In this document: piece after piece, positions 1-7,240 of the stretch | How positions within the stretch are numbered: position 1 is the stretch's first letter | Layout of the letters: every line of letters begins with the position of its first letter | NCBI GenBank assembly: GCA_016794735.1 | Contig: JAEUJK010000734.1 | Span: forward strand, 1 to 12,482 | Length of the DNA stretch: 12,482 bases | Reading direction: 5' to 3' | Source of the DNA: Gemmatimonadota bacterium | GTDB taxonomy: Bacteria > Gemmatimonadota > Gemmatimonadetes > Gemmatimonadales > Gemmatimonadaceae | The notes under the pieces: model-generated | What the model saw: the letters and a program-made list of their open reading frames with translations, nothing else | What the model was told of the DNA's origin: nothing | The model's database searches: none | Position numbers and translations under genes: made by a program

Positions 1-1613
1 CGGTGCGTCGCCGCGTCCACATCCACCAGGGCGTGCAGGCGCGTGTGCGGCTCGAAGGTCAACAGGCTCGTGCGATAGGCGGTGCGCGGCCCGATGAGTC
101 GCACCGGCACGGCGCGAAACGGCTCCACCATCATCACACCATCCAGCCGGCCCAGCGCGGCGGCGGCAGCCGGCGGCGCAGGACTGGCAAAGGCAACGGT
201 GGTCGTCGCCCGCTCCACGCGATAAAACTGGAGCGCCTTCATGTACTCGACGGTGTCGAACATCCCCAGCGACATCGTCACCAACCCACCGGCCACGCCG
301 AGTCCAACGACAGAAAGCGCCGCACGCACGGGACGCCGCTCGAGCTGGCGCACCACCACCTGCGCGGCGGGGCCCGGATGCAGCCCGGCTGCCTCGAGGA
401 ACCCGCGACGGTAACGCGCCGGCGCCTCGGGTCGCATGGCCTCCGCTGGCGGCAGGGACACCGTGCGACGCACGGCGCGCACCGCTCCCGCGAGCCCGGC
501 CCCCACGGTGATCACCAGCCCGAGCAGGAGGACCTCAGCGTCCTGCTGGTACGCGGCAAACGGAAACTGGAAGAACCGCGCGTACACGCCGGCGAGGCTG
601 CGCGCGAACCCCACCCCCAGCACGGCGCCGCCGACTCCGCCAATGCCGATCGGCACCAGCGCGAGGGCCAGGAAGTGGCCAGCGATGGTCGCGTTGCCGT
701 ACCCGAACGCCTTGAGCATCGCGACCTGCTCGCGTTGCGTGCCCACGAGCCGCGACAGCACGATGTGCAGCAGGAACGCCGTGACGCCAAGGAAGATCCC
801 GGGGAGCAGGATGCTCGTGACCTGCGTCTCCTCGATCTCGCCGCTGAGGAACTGGTCCGACAGCTGGTCGCGCCGCGGAATGGCGCCCGGGCCGCCATAT
901 CGCGCGAGCAGCGAATCCACCGCCGCGAGGGTCGGGACCACCGGGGCCGTCGGTGTGAGGAGGAGGGTCATCGCGTTCCAGGCACCGCGCATGTCGAAGG
1001 CCGCCGCGATGGCGTCGCTCGACATCCAGATCACCCCAAACCGCCGATTGTCGGGAAAGATGCTCGCGGCCCCGATCTCATAGACGTATTCGGGCGAGAT
1101 GGCCGTCCCGGTGACGTGGAGCGTGCGCCACGTGCCATTCAGCACCGCGCCGATCGAGTCCCCCGGGGCGAGGGCGTTCGCACGCGCAAAGGCCTGGCTG
1201 ACGATGACCTCGTCGTGGTGCCCGGCATCGGGCCAGCGGCCTCGGGTCAACGTGAGCGCGTTGAGCATGGGCGAGCGCGGCACGGGTACCGAGACCAGCC
1301 GACCGACCGCCGGCTCCTCGAGGCGTGGCACGTCGATCGTGACGTCGTAGACCAGGCGCGCTTCCACCTCGCGAACGCCGGGGACGAGGGCGACTTCGGC
1401 GGCGACCGCGAGTGGCGCCCGGGTCACCACGGCGAACGCGTCGCCGAACCGCGCTTCTCGATAGTACTGGTCGCGCGCCTCGCGCAGGTAGCCGTGCATG
1501 GACCGCAGGGACACAAACAGCGCCATGCCGGCCGCCACCACCAGGGCAATCGCGCCGAGTTGTCCCCGGCTGTGCCAGGCATCCCGCCTGAGCTTGCGCG
1601 TGAGGGCGGCCAT
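1..1613 (-). CDS. FtsX-like ABC transporter permease (3' end beyond left edge)
   Basis: This is the membrane subunit of a MacB/LolC/DevC-type ABC system, which usually moves lipids, peptides or small molecules out of or across the envelope; the substrate is unknown. I translated it from the ATG at 1613. The frame stays open for 537 codons to the left edge, so the C-terminus is missing. Visible order: basic N-terminus (MAALTRKLRRD), first membrane helix about residues 19-36, a large extracytoplasmic region about 38-260, three hydrophobic segments about 266-285, 306-333 and 359-377, the FtsX-typical loop 'GTQREQVAMLKAFGYGN' after the first of these, a second cytoplasmic junction 'RRPVRAALSVVGLG' and a fifth helix near 432-453. 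This is the plan of two FtsX halves, so a full protein of about 780-800 residues is expected. The start lies 2 nt after the ATPase stop (TGACGATG), indicating one operon with coupled translation. No membrane-fusion partner is visible; it could lie left of the window. Confidence 0.9.
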   Translation of the reverse strand, partial: MAALTRKLRRDAWHSRGQLGAIALVVAAGMALFVSLRSMHGYLREARDQYYREARFGDAFAVVTRAPLAVAAEVALVPGVREVEARLVYDVTIDVPRLEEPAVGRLVSVPVPRSPMLNALTLTRGRWPDAGHHDEVIVSQAFARANALAPGDSIGAVLNGTWRTLHVTGTAISPEYVYEIGAASIFPDNRRFGVIWMSSDAIAAAFDMRGAWNAMTLLLTPTAPVVPTLAAVDSLLARYGGPGAIPRRDQLSDQFLSGEIEETQVTSILLPGIFLGVTAFLLHIVLSRLVGTQREQVAMLKAFGYGNATIAGHFLALALVPIGIGGVGGAVLGVGFARSLAGVYARFFQFPFAAYQQDAEVLLLGLVITVGAGLAGAVRAVRRTVSLPPAEAMRPEAPARYRRGFLEAAGLHPGPAAQVVVRQLERRPVRAALSVVGLGVAGGLVTMSLGMFDTVEYMKALQFYRVERATTTVAFASPAPPAAAAALGRLDGVMMVEPFRAVPVRLIGPRTAYRTSLLTFEPHTRLHALVDVDAATH

Positions 1614-1615
1614 CG

Positions 1616-2350
1616 TCACCACTCCAGGGCGGCGGCCGACGGCGCCCGCTGCTGCGTGGTGTCCTCCACGATGCGTCCGCTGCGCATGCGGAGCACGCGG
1701 TCCGCCAGCTGCGCGATGACGGCGTTGTGCGTGATGATGACGGTGCTCGTCCCCAGCGTCGTGTTCACGTGCAGCAGCGCATCGAGCACGACCTTGCCCG
1801 TCTCCGCATCGAGGGCGCCCGTGGGTTCGTCGCACAACAGGACGTCGGGACGCTTGGCGATGGCGCGCGCAATCGCGACGCGTTGTTGCTCCCCACCCGA
1901 GAGTTGTGCCGGAAAGTGGTGCAAACGCTCGTGCAGCCCGACCAGCTCCATCGCCTCCCGCGGGGTCATGGGCGAGGTCGCGATGTCGGTGACCAGCGCC
2001 ACGTTCTCGAGCGCCGTGAGGCTCGGGATGAGGTTGTAGAACTGGAAGACGAAGCCGACGTGTTCGCGGCGATACCGCGTGAGCGCGTCGCCCGATGCGC
2101 CGACGAGGTCGTGGTCGGCGAATCGCACGGTGCCACTCGTCGGGGCGTCGAGTCCACCCAGGATGTTCAGGAGCGTGGACTTGCCGCTCCCCGATGGGCC
2201 GAGGATGACCGCGAGTTCACCCGGGTAGAGATCGAGGTCGATCCCCTGCAGTGCGAGGACCTCGACCTCTCCCATGGCGTACCGCTTGGTCAGCCCCCGC
2301 GCGTGGAACAGCGGGGTCCGGCGAGCGTCGTTGGGCCGCGCGATCGACAT
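1616..2350 (-). CDS. ABC transporter ATP-binding protein (LolD/MacB type)
   Basis: This 244-residue ATPase drives the FtsX-like permease encoded directly downstream. Motifs, numbered from the chosen start: Walker A GPSGSGKST at 51-59, Q-loop glutamine at Q103 in 'FVFQFYNLIPSLTALENV', signature LSGGEQQR at 150-157, Walker B 'VLLCDEPTGALD' with D174 and E175, and H-loop histidine H208 in 'VIITHN'. All catalytic elements are intact. 'FYNLIPSLTALENV' and 'DEPTGALD' are typical of the LolD/MacB/SalX group. A TTG at 2368 would add six residues. The ATG at 2350 is preferred because a strong ribosome binding site (AGGAGGG) sits 4 nt upstream of it, inside that putative extension. The gene is first in its operon and divergent from the alkC-like gene. 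The family is certain; the substrate is not inferable. Confidence 0.95.
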   Translation of the reverse strand: MSIARPNDARRTPLFHARGLTKRYAMGEVEVLALQGIDLDLYPGELAVILGPSGSGKSTLLNILGGLDAPTSGTVRFADHDLVGASGDALTRYRREHVGFVFQFYNLIPSLTALENVALVTDIATSPMTPREAMELVGLHERLHHFPAQLSGGEQQRVAIARAIAKRPDVLLCDEPTGALDAETGKVVLDALLHVNTTLGTSTVIITHNAVIAQLADRVLRMRSGRIVEDTTQQRAPSAAALEW

Positions 2351-2470
2351 GGAGCCCTCCTGACGCAAGCTGGGTGGCCCCGGAGGCGAATCCTGTCAGC
2401 GAGCGGCGGACACCGGTCAGGGGAGTGCTGACGACTGGTGAATCAGCGCGACCTGGGCCAACATGGCCAG
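2351..2470. promoter_or_regulatory. Divergent intergenic region with repeated GTCAG/CTGAC
   Basis: This 120-bp spacer must hold the promoters of both the ABC operon (minus) and the alkC-like gene (plus). It contains four copies of one 5-mer: CTGAC at 2360-2364 and 2428-2432, and GTCAG at 2395-2399 and 2416-2420. The last two form an inverted repeat with a 7-nt spacer. A strong Shine-Dalgarno sequence for the ATPase overlaps the left end. I see no convincing -35/-10 pair. An operator role for the repeats is a guess. Confidence 0.3.
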
Positions 2471-3589
2471 ATGGCAGAAGCGCTCAAGCACCACATCGGA
2501 ACGGGAGTGGTCCGGGCCATCGCGGCGGAGCTGGCGGGGGCCTGGCCCGCGTTCGACGCACCGGCCTTCACCCGCGACGCGCAGCGCGGGCTCGACGCGC
2601 TCGAACTCCTCCCACGGGGCATCCACATCGCGGCCGCGATGCGCCGCCACCTCCCGGCAGAGTACCCGGAGGCGGTCCAGATCCTGGTGGATTCCCTCGG
2701 TCCGCCGATCGGCGAGAGTACGCTCGCAGGGATGGGTGTCTTCCATTACCTGCCGCACGTCGCGTTCATCCGCGACTTTGGCGTGGATCACTTCGAGGCG
2801 TCGATGGCTGCGCAGTACCACCTCACGCAGCGATTCACCGCGGAGTGGTGCATCCGGCCGTTTCTCGAGCGGCACACCGAGGCGACGCTCGCGCAACTGC
2901 GCATTTGGGCTGCAGATCCCAACGTGCATGTCCGACGCCTGGTCTCCGAGGGCACGCGACCGCGGCTTCCGTGGGCGCCGCACCTCAAGGCGTTCATCGC
3001 CGATCCCACGCCCACGCTCGGCTTGCTCGAGCTGTTGAAGGACGACCCCGAGCGATACGTCCAGCGATCGGTGGCCAATCACCTCAACGACATCGCGAAG
3101 GACCACCCGGACGTCGCGGTGGAGGTTGGCGAGCGTTGGCTGGTGGGTGCAACGGATGCCCGTCGCTGGATCGTGCAGCACGCGCTGCGTTCCCTGGTGA
3201 AGCGCGGGCATCGCGGGGCCCTGTCCGCGATGGGCGCTGGGAGCCGGGCTGCGGTGCGTGTGGACCGTGTCGAGATCACGCCGCGCCGCGCCGCCATCGG
3301 GAGCACGGTGAGGTTCTCCTTTGACCTGGTGAGCCGCAGCAAGTCATCGCAGGACCTGCTGGTGGACTTTGCGGTGTACTTCGTGAAGGCGGACGGCAGC
3401 GCGCGTCCCAAGGTCTTCAAGCTCAAGCGGGTCACCCTGCCGGCGCGCGCGCGTGCCTCGTTCAAGGGAAGTGTCTCGCTCAAGGTGCACACGACGCGCA
3501 CACCGTATCCGGGCACACATCGGCTCGAGGCTCGCGTGAATGGCCAGGCGCTTCCGCTCGGCCAATTCACGGTCCTGCGGCCACGTTAG
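2471..3589 (+). CDS. alkC: AlkC-type DNA alkylation repair protein with C-terminal Ig-like domain
   Basis: The predicted role is a cytoplasmic DNA glycosylase that removes N3/N7-alkylated bases without base flipping, as known for the AlkC/AlkD HEAT-like-repeat family. The 372-residue product begins 'MAEALKHHIG', which fits the AlkC N-terminus. Helical HEAT-like repeats cover about residues 10-250. They include the characteristic block 'HVRRLVSEGTRPRLPW' at 153-168 and a second repeat 'RYVQRSVANHLNDIAKDHP'. From about residue 260 to the end the sequence changes to beta-rich 'VDRVEITPRRAAIGSTVRF...GTHRLEARVNG', which looks like an Ig-fold. Such a tail is known in part of the AlkC family. A GTG at 2438 would add 11 residues (MNQRDLGQHGQ); it has GGGGAG 12 nt upstream and cannot be excluded. 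I chose the ATG because of family alignment from memory. The gene stands alone on this strand, divergent from the ABC operon and convergent with the small lipoprotein gene. No Ada-type regulator is adjacent. Confidence 0.85.
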   Translation: MAEALKHHIGTGVVRAIAAELAGAWPAFDAPAFTRDAQRGLDALELLPRGIHIAAAMRRHLPAEYPEAVQILVDSLGPPIGESTLAGMGVFHYLPHVAFIRDFGVDHFEASMAAQYHLTQRFTAEWCIRPFLERHTEATLAQLRIWAADPNVHVRRLVSEGTRPRLPWAPHLKAFIADPTPTLGLLELLKDDPERYVQRSVANHLNDIAKDHPDVAVEVGERWLVGATDARRWIVQHALRSLVKRGHRGALSAMGAGSRAAVRVDRVEITPRRAAIGSTVRFSFDLVSRSKSSQDLLVDFAVYFVKADGSARPKVFKLKRVTLPARARASFKGSVSLKVHTTRTPYPGTHRLEARVNGQALPLGQFTVLRPR

Positions 3590-3599
3590 GCACCGCGTG

Positions 3600-3612
3600 G
3601 CAGGGGCCCTGC
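3600..3612. terminator. Short hairpin between convergent genes (weak terminator candidate)
   Basis: The 31-bp gap between the alkC-like stop and the stop of the convergent lipoprotein gene contains GCAGG-GGC-CCTGC, a perfect 5-bp stem with a 3-nt loop, followed by an overlapping CCTGCAGG palindrome. No T-run follows on either strand, so intrinsic termination would be weak. The location is the main argument. Confidence 0.25.
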
Positions 3613-3620
3613 AGGGCGGC

Positions 3621-4070
3621 TCACGCAAACGACCCGCAGGCAACGCGCCGCTCCACACCGGCAACCGTGACATGGAGGTCCATGACGTATGCGGCCTTCG
3701 AGTAGGAGGTGGGCAGGCGCACGCTCACGCTGGCCGAGGGCGCCCCGCCGTTTGCCGCGGGTTGCCCCGTGACCGCCGGCAGCGTGAGGACCAGGGTACC
3801 GATGGCCGGGCAGCTCCCCGTGTGCACATGGGCGACGTACTGCTGGCCAACCACCGTGGGGGTGAAGGTGGCGCCGAACATGAAGTCGCGCGCCCCCGTC
3901 TCGTAGTCTCCACTCCCGAACCCGGTGATTCCGGAGTTGTCCACGGGGTTGAAGCTCACGAGAACGAGGTTGAATCCCTCCAGGGAGCTGGTCAGCATCT
4001 CCCCAAAGCAGCCCGTGAGCGCCAGCGGGGCAAGGAGGGCAACGGCGAGGCGGCGGATGGCGCCGGGCAT
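3621..4070 (-). CDS. Small lipoprotein with Cu/Zn-SOD / CHRD-like motifs
   Basis: This 149-residue exported lipoprotein has a basic n-region (MPGAIRR), a hydrophobic stretch and the lipobox L18-T19-G20-C21, so the mature protein is predicted to be membrane-anchored. The mature part is beta-rich. It carries 'YVAHVHTGSC' (H81, H83, C87), 'YVMDLHV' (H133) and a C-terminal 'RRVACGSFA' (C145). The HxHxG...C plus terminal ACG pattern resembles the Cu/Zn superoxide dismutase fold and the related CHRD fold, where the two cysteines form a disulfide. The other SOD metal ligands and the active-site arginine context are not evident, so enzymatic activity is doubtful. An in-frame ATG at 4124 with AGGGAG only 3 nt upstream would add 18 residues. 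I prefer 4070 because it gives a signal peptide of normal length. The gene follows the kinase on the same strand after about 123 bp, so it may be transcribed separately. Exact function is unknown. Confidence 0.7.
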   Translation of the reverse strand: MPGAIRRLAVALLAPLALTGCFGEMLTSSLEGFNLVLVSFNPVDNSGITGFGSGDYETGARDFMFGATFTPTVVGQQYVAHVHTGSCPAIGTLVLTLPAVTGQPAANGGAPSASVSVRLPTSYSKAAYVMDLHVTVAGVERRVACGSFA

Positions 4071-4153
4071 GGGAGTTTCCGGAGTCGGGAGTGGACCAAC
4101 GCGCGAGTGGTGGCGCGCGATCATGATCTCCCTGGATCCGATGCCAACCCATA

Positions 4154-4165
4154 CGTCATGTGACG
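4154..4165. promoter_or_regulatory. Short inverted repeat upstream of the small lipoprotein
   Basis: CGTCA-TG-TGACG has perfect 5-bp arms around a 2-nt centre. It lies between the kinase stop and the start of the small lipoprotein gene, 30 bp upstream of the alternative ATG at 4124. It could be a binding site for a dimeric regulator or part of the kinase transcript end. Nothing in the sequence decides between these. Confidence 0.2.
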
Positions 4166-4193
4166 GAGACAGCGTGCGACGCGGGCGGGCTTC

Positions 4194-6629
4194 CTACGGA
4201 CGCGGCACCCCGTACTGCTGCGAGAGGGCTTTAGCGGCCGCCGTGTCACCCGCCTGCCGCCAGAGGGCAGCGAGACGACCAACCATGCCACGCACGACCT
4301 GCCCGGTGTCGGGATTCGACCGCCGGCCCACGGCGAGCGCGCGTTGCTGGATCGTGATGGCCTCGCGCCCGCGTCCACGCGCGCTCACGACACCCGCGAG
4401 GCGATCGAGGGTGGTCGCGACCATGGGATGATCCGGGCCAAGCCGCAGCTCGAACGCGGCGAGCGCCTCACGACTCAACCCCTCCGCCTCGGCGAGCAGT
4501 GCACTGGAGCTGTCGCGCACCCCGCGTTCCGCCACGATGCTGGCCAGCGACAGGATCACCCGCGCCGTGACCGGATGGTCGCGCCCCTGCAGCCGCGACT
4601 GGCGCTCCAGCAATTCCCGGTAATCCGCCTCGGCACCAGCGGCATCTCCCCCGGCGCGACGAAAGGCCGCGAGGTTGCTGAGGGCGACCGTGGTGCGCTG
4701 GTGGTCGCGTCCAACGGCGGCTTGCAGGGCACTCAATGCAAGGCGTTGAGTCGTGACGGCGCTGTCGAGTTGGCGCTGCAGGTAGAAGGCCGCCGCGAGG
4801 TTGTTCGCCGTGATCCCCACCGCGCGGTGCTGGTCCCCGACCGTCGCCCGTCGGATGGCGAGCGCCTCCCGCAGGACCGCCGTCGCAGCCGGATACTGTT
4901 GCGTCGCGTTGTAAAGGACGCCGAGGTCATTAAGGGAACGCGCGAGCGCCTCTGGTGCGCGTGTGGAGTCCGCGCGGCGGCGCCGGACGGCCTCGAGCAG
5001 GAGCGGCTCGGCTTCCTCTCGTTCGCCACGTTCGTGCAGGATCCAGCCGAGAAGGTTGAGCGACGCGCCAATGTCCGGATGATCCGGTGGCAACACGCGT
5101 TGTCGTAGCGCGAGGGCCTCGCGGGCGAGGGGTTCCGCCTCGCGATAGAGGCCGAGCCGATCGTAGCCGTCAGCCAGGACCTCCATCATGTCGGCCTTGA
5201 GGGCGTCGCGACCGGCGTAGGCCACATTGAGCTGCGCACGCTGGCGGTCAAGGAGGGCGCGCACGGAGACCGTGTCGCCCACCGCCTGGTCAGCACCGGT
5301 GGCCCCAAACATCTCCAGCAGGAAGCTCCGCACCTCGAGGGCCTTGTCCCGCTCGGCCTGCACTCGCGCCGCCTCCCGCGCCACTCGTCGGCTGGTGACG
5401 ACGCTCGTGACGGCCACCCCCACCAGGGCGGTGACAATCGCCGCCGACGCCACCACGCTCCCGCGATTGCGGCCCACGAACTTCCGCACGCGGTAGCCGA
5501 TGGTATCCGGGCGCGCACTCACCGGGCGGCCATCGAGGTAGCGACGGATGTCCTCGGCGAGTGCGGCGGCCGATGGGTAGCGACGCGACGCCTCCTTTCG
5601 GAGGGCCATGAGGACGATCGTGTCCAGGTCGCCTGCGAGGGTGCGCGCGAGTGTCGATGGATCCAGCCCACGCGCGTGCGCCACCGCGACATTCCCGGGG
5701 ATCCGCGCACTGGGGAGCGCGGGTGGTTCCGACACCACGGCTGCCTCGAGGTCTGGCCGCGTCATCCCGGGGCGTCGATAGGGATGCTCGCCCGCCAGCA
5801 GCTCGTACAGGATCACGCCCAATGCGTACACATCGGTGGCGGTGGTGATCGCCCCGCCGGTGACCTGCTCCGGGGCCGCGTACTCCGGCGTGAGCAGGCG
5901 CAGTTCGGTGCGGGTCTCGATGGAGGTCCCAAACGATTCCGTGCCTTCGAGCACCTTGCCGATCCCGAAGTCGAGGAGCTTCGGCGTGCCGTCTGTCGTG
6001 ACCAGAATGTTGCCGGGCTTGAGGTCGCGATGCACGACCAAGCGCTGGTGGGCGTGTTCGACCGCCTCGCAGATCCGCAGGAAGAGCGCCAGCCGCTCGC
6101 GGATCCCGCGTCGCTGGTCATCGCACCACGTCGTGAGCGGCGTGCCCTCCACCAGCTCCATCACGAAGTACGGTTGCTGGTCCGGGGTCACCCCGCCGTC
6201 CAGCAGCTGCGCGATGTTGGGGTGATGCAGCTGCGCGAGGATGCGTCGCTCGAGCCGGAAGCGCCGGATCACCTCGTCGCTGTCACGGCCCCGGCGGATC
6301 ACCTTGAGCGCCGCCGCCTGCACCGCACCATCGACGCGTCGCACGGCGTGGTAGACCTCACCCATCCCGCCGCGGCCAAGGAGGTGCGTGATCTCCCATG
6401 GCCCGATCGCCTCGCCGGTGCGATCGCGCGTCGCCGCCGGCACCTCCACCAGCGGGTGGGCGAGGTACTCGGGATCGGTTTCCCACTGCGCCAGCAGCGA
6501 GACCACCTCGGCGTGGAGCGCCTCGTCGCCACCGCATGCGGCGCGCACGAGCTGCTGGCGATCGCTCGGGGTGGCATCCATCGCCTCCGCGAGGATGGCC
6601 TCCACGCGCGCCCAGCGTTCGGCGTTCAC
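4194..6629 (-). CDS. Membrane Ser/Thr protein kinase with C-terminal TPR domain
   Basis: This Hanks-type kinase of 811 residues starts at a GTG that overlaps the sigma stop (GTGA). A short N-terminal helical region (1-75) precedes the kinase domain (about 78-370), which has glycine loop GRGGMGEVYHA at 85-95, lysine K109 in 'AALKVI', C-helix glutamate E127, catalytic HRDLKPGN at 200-207, DFG at 220-222, activation-segment end 'TPEYAAPEQ' at 247-255 and 'DVYALGVILYELL' at 266-278. All catalytic residues are present. A single membrane helix spans about 391-411. Beyond a charged helix, seven or so roughly 42-residue TPRs run from about 480 to 805. Recurrent 'DHP' motifs (for example PPDHPDIG and GPDHPMVA) are of the kinesin-light-chain kind. 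Topology prediction puts the kinase in the cytoplasm and the TPRs across the membrane, as a sensor or scaffold. An upstream frame extension to 6701 would run into the sigma gene and is rejected. The likely substrate is the co-encoded sigma factor, which is inference. Confidence 0.93.
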   Translation of the reverse strand: MNAERWARVEAILAEAMDATPSDRQQLVRAACGGDEALHAEVVSLLAQWETDPEYLAHPLVEVPAATRDRTGEAIGPWEITHLLGRGGMGEVYHAVRRVDGAVQAAALKVIRRGRDSDEVIRRFRLERRILAQLHHPNIAQLLDGGVTPDQQPYFVMELVEGTPLTTWCDDQRRGIRERLALFLRICEAVEHAHQRLVVHRDLKPGNILVTTDGTPKLLDFGIGKVLEGTESFGTSIETRTELRLLTPEYAAPEQVTGGAITTATDVYALGVILYELLAGEHPYRRPGMTRPDLEAAVVSEPPALPSARIPGNVAVAHARGLDPSTLARTLAGDLDTIVLMALRKEASRRYPSAAALAEDIRRYLDGRPVSARPDTIGYRVRKFVGRNRGSVVASAAIVTALVGVAVTSVVTSRRVAREAARVQAERDKALEVRSFLLEMFGATGADQAVGDTVSVRALLDRQRAQLNVAYAGRDALKADMMEVLADGYDRLGLYREAEPLAREALALRQRVLPPDHPDIGASLNLLGWILHERGEREEAEPLLLEAVRRRRADSTRAPEALARSLNDLGVLYNATQQYPAATAVLREALAIRRATVGDQHRAVGITANNLAAAFYLQRQLDSAVTTQRLALSALQAAVGRDHQRTTVALSNLAAFRRAGGDAAGAEADYRELLERQSRLQGRDHPVTARVILSLASIVAERGVRDSSSALLAEAEGLSREALAAFELRLGPDHPMVATTLDRLAGVVSARGRGREAITIQQRALAVGRRSNPDTGQVVRGMVGRLAALWRQAGDTAAAKALSQQYGVPRP

Positions 6630-7240
6630 GCGCCGAGTCCGGTCAGCGTGCCGACATTGCCCCGCAGCTCGCGACGGAGCCAGGCGCGGGCCGCCGACCA
6701 CTGACGACGCACGGTACGCTCGGATGAATCCAGCATGGTGGCGATGTCCCCCTGGCTGAGCCCACCGAAGAAGTGGAGCTGCACGATACGCGCTCCTTCG
6801 GGGTTGAAGGCGGCCAAACGGGTGAGGGCATCGTCGAGGGCCACGAGTTCCTCGGATTGCGCGTCGGTGAGGGCGACCGCGTCGATGGCGTCGTCGAGCG
6901 GGACGTGCTCGACGTGGCCGCCGCGCTTTCCGCGAAGCCGGCGCCGTGCGTGGTCCACGAGGACGCGTCGCATGGCCTCGGAGGCGACGGCAAAGAACTG
7001 CTCGCGGTTCTGCCAGTTGGCGCGTTCCTGGGCTGCAAGGCGCAGGTAGGCCTCGTGGACCAGGCCGGTGGTACCGAGGGTGTGGCCGACCGGCTCGACC
7101 CGCAGGCGGCCGTGGGCGATGCGCGTGAGTTCATCGTAGACCACCCCGACCAATCGGCCGAAGGCCTCGCGATCGCCGCCCGAGGCGGCGTGCAGGAGGC
7201 GGGTGATCTCTCCGTCGTCGTGCGGGTGCGCGTCGGCCAT
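6626..7240 (-). CDS. ECF-type RNA polymerase sigma factor (PF07638-like)
   Basis: This 204-residue sigma-70-family factor directs RNA polymerase to alternative promoters. Region 2 runs about 20-105 with 'HTLGTTGLVHEAYLRL' at 53-68 and 'FFAVASEAMRRVLVDHARRR' at 82-101. Region 4 runs about 130-192 with helix-turn-helix 'GLSQGDIATMLDSSERTVRRQW' (160-181). The HTL..T.LVHEAYLRL form marks the ECF subgroup common in Planctomycetota, Acidobacteriota and Gemmatimonadota and often encoded beside Ser/Thr kinases. The usual acidic motif before 'LVxEaYLRL' (DAED in standard ECFs) is replaced here by G-T-T-G, with T57 and T58 as possible phosphorylation sites. No anti-sigma gene is adjacent; the kinase takes that position. 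The start at ATG 7240 is chosen from domain length. Upstream in-frame sequence to 8038 is antisense to the divergent lipoprotein gene. Ribosome binding site: only a weak G-run (GGGGG). The stop overlaps the kinase start. Confidence 0.95.
   Translation of the reverse strand: MADAHPHDDGEITRLLHAASGGDREAFGRLVGVVYDELTRIAHGRLRVEPVGHTLGTTGLVHEAYLRLAAQERANWQNREQFFAVASEAMRRVLVDHARRRLRGKRGGHVEHVPLDDAIDAVALTDAQSEELVALDDALTRLAAFNPEGARIVQLHFFGGLSQGDIATMLDSSERTVRRQWSAARAWLRRELRGNVGTLTGLGA

Noticed and set aside
3..2039. A 678-codon open frame on the plus strand across the ABC operon
   Set aside because: Its product is Arg/His/Gly-rich low-quality sequence with no recognisable domain. The opposite strand encodes a clear FtsX-like permease and an ABC ATPase with all motifs. 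It is a high-GC antisense shadow.
6630..6701. Kinase start at an upstream in-frame codon
   Set aside because: It would overlap the HTH end of the sigma gene by 70 bp. The GTGA overlap at 6626-6629 gives a natural start, and the family begins with the 'xERWxRVEAIL' helix.
5676..6704. A 342-codon open frame on the plus strand opposite the kinase
   Set aside because: It is antisense to the conserved kinase domain and has no recognisable motif or ribosome binding site.
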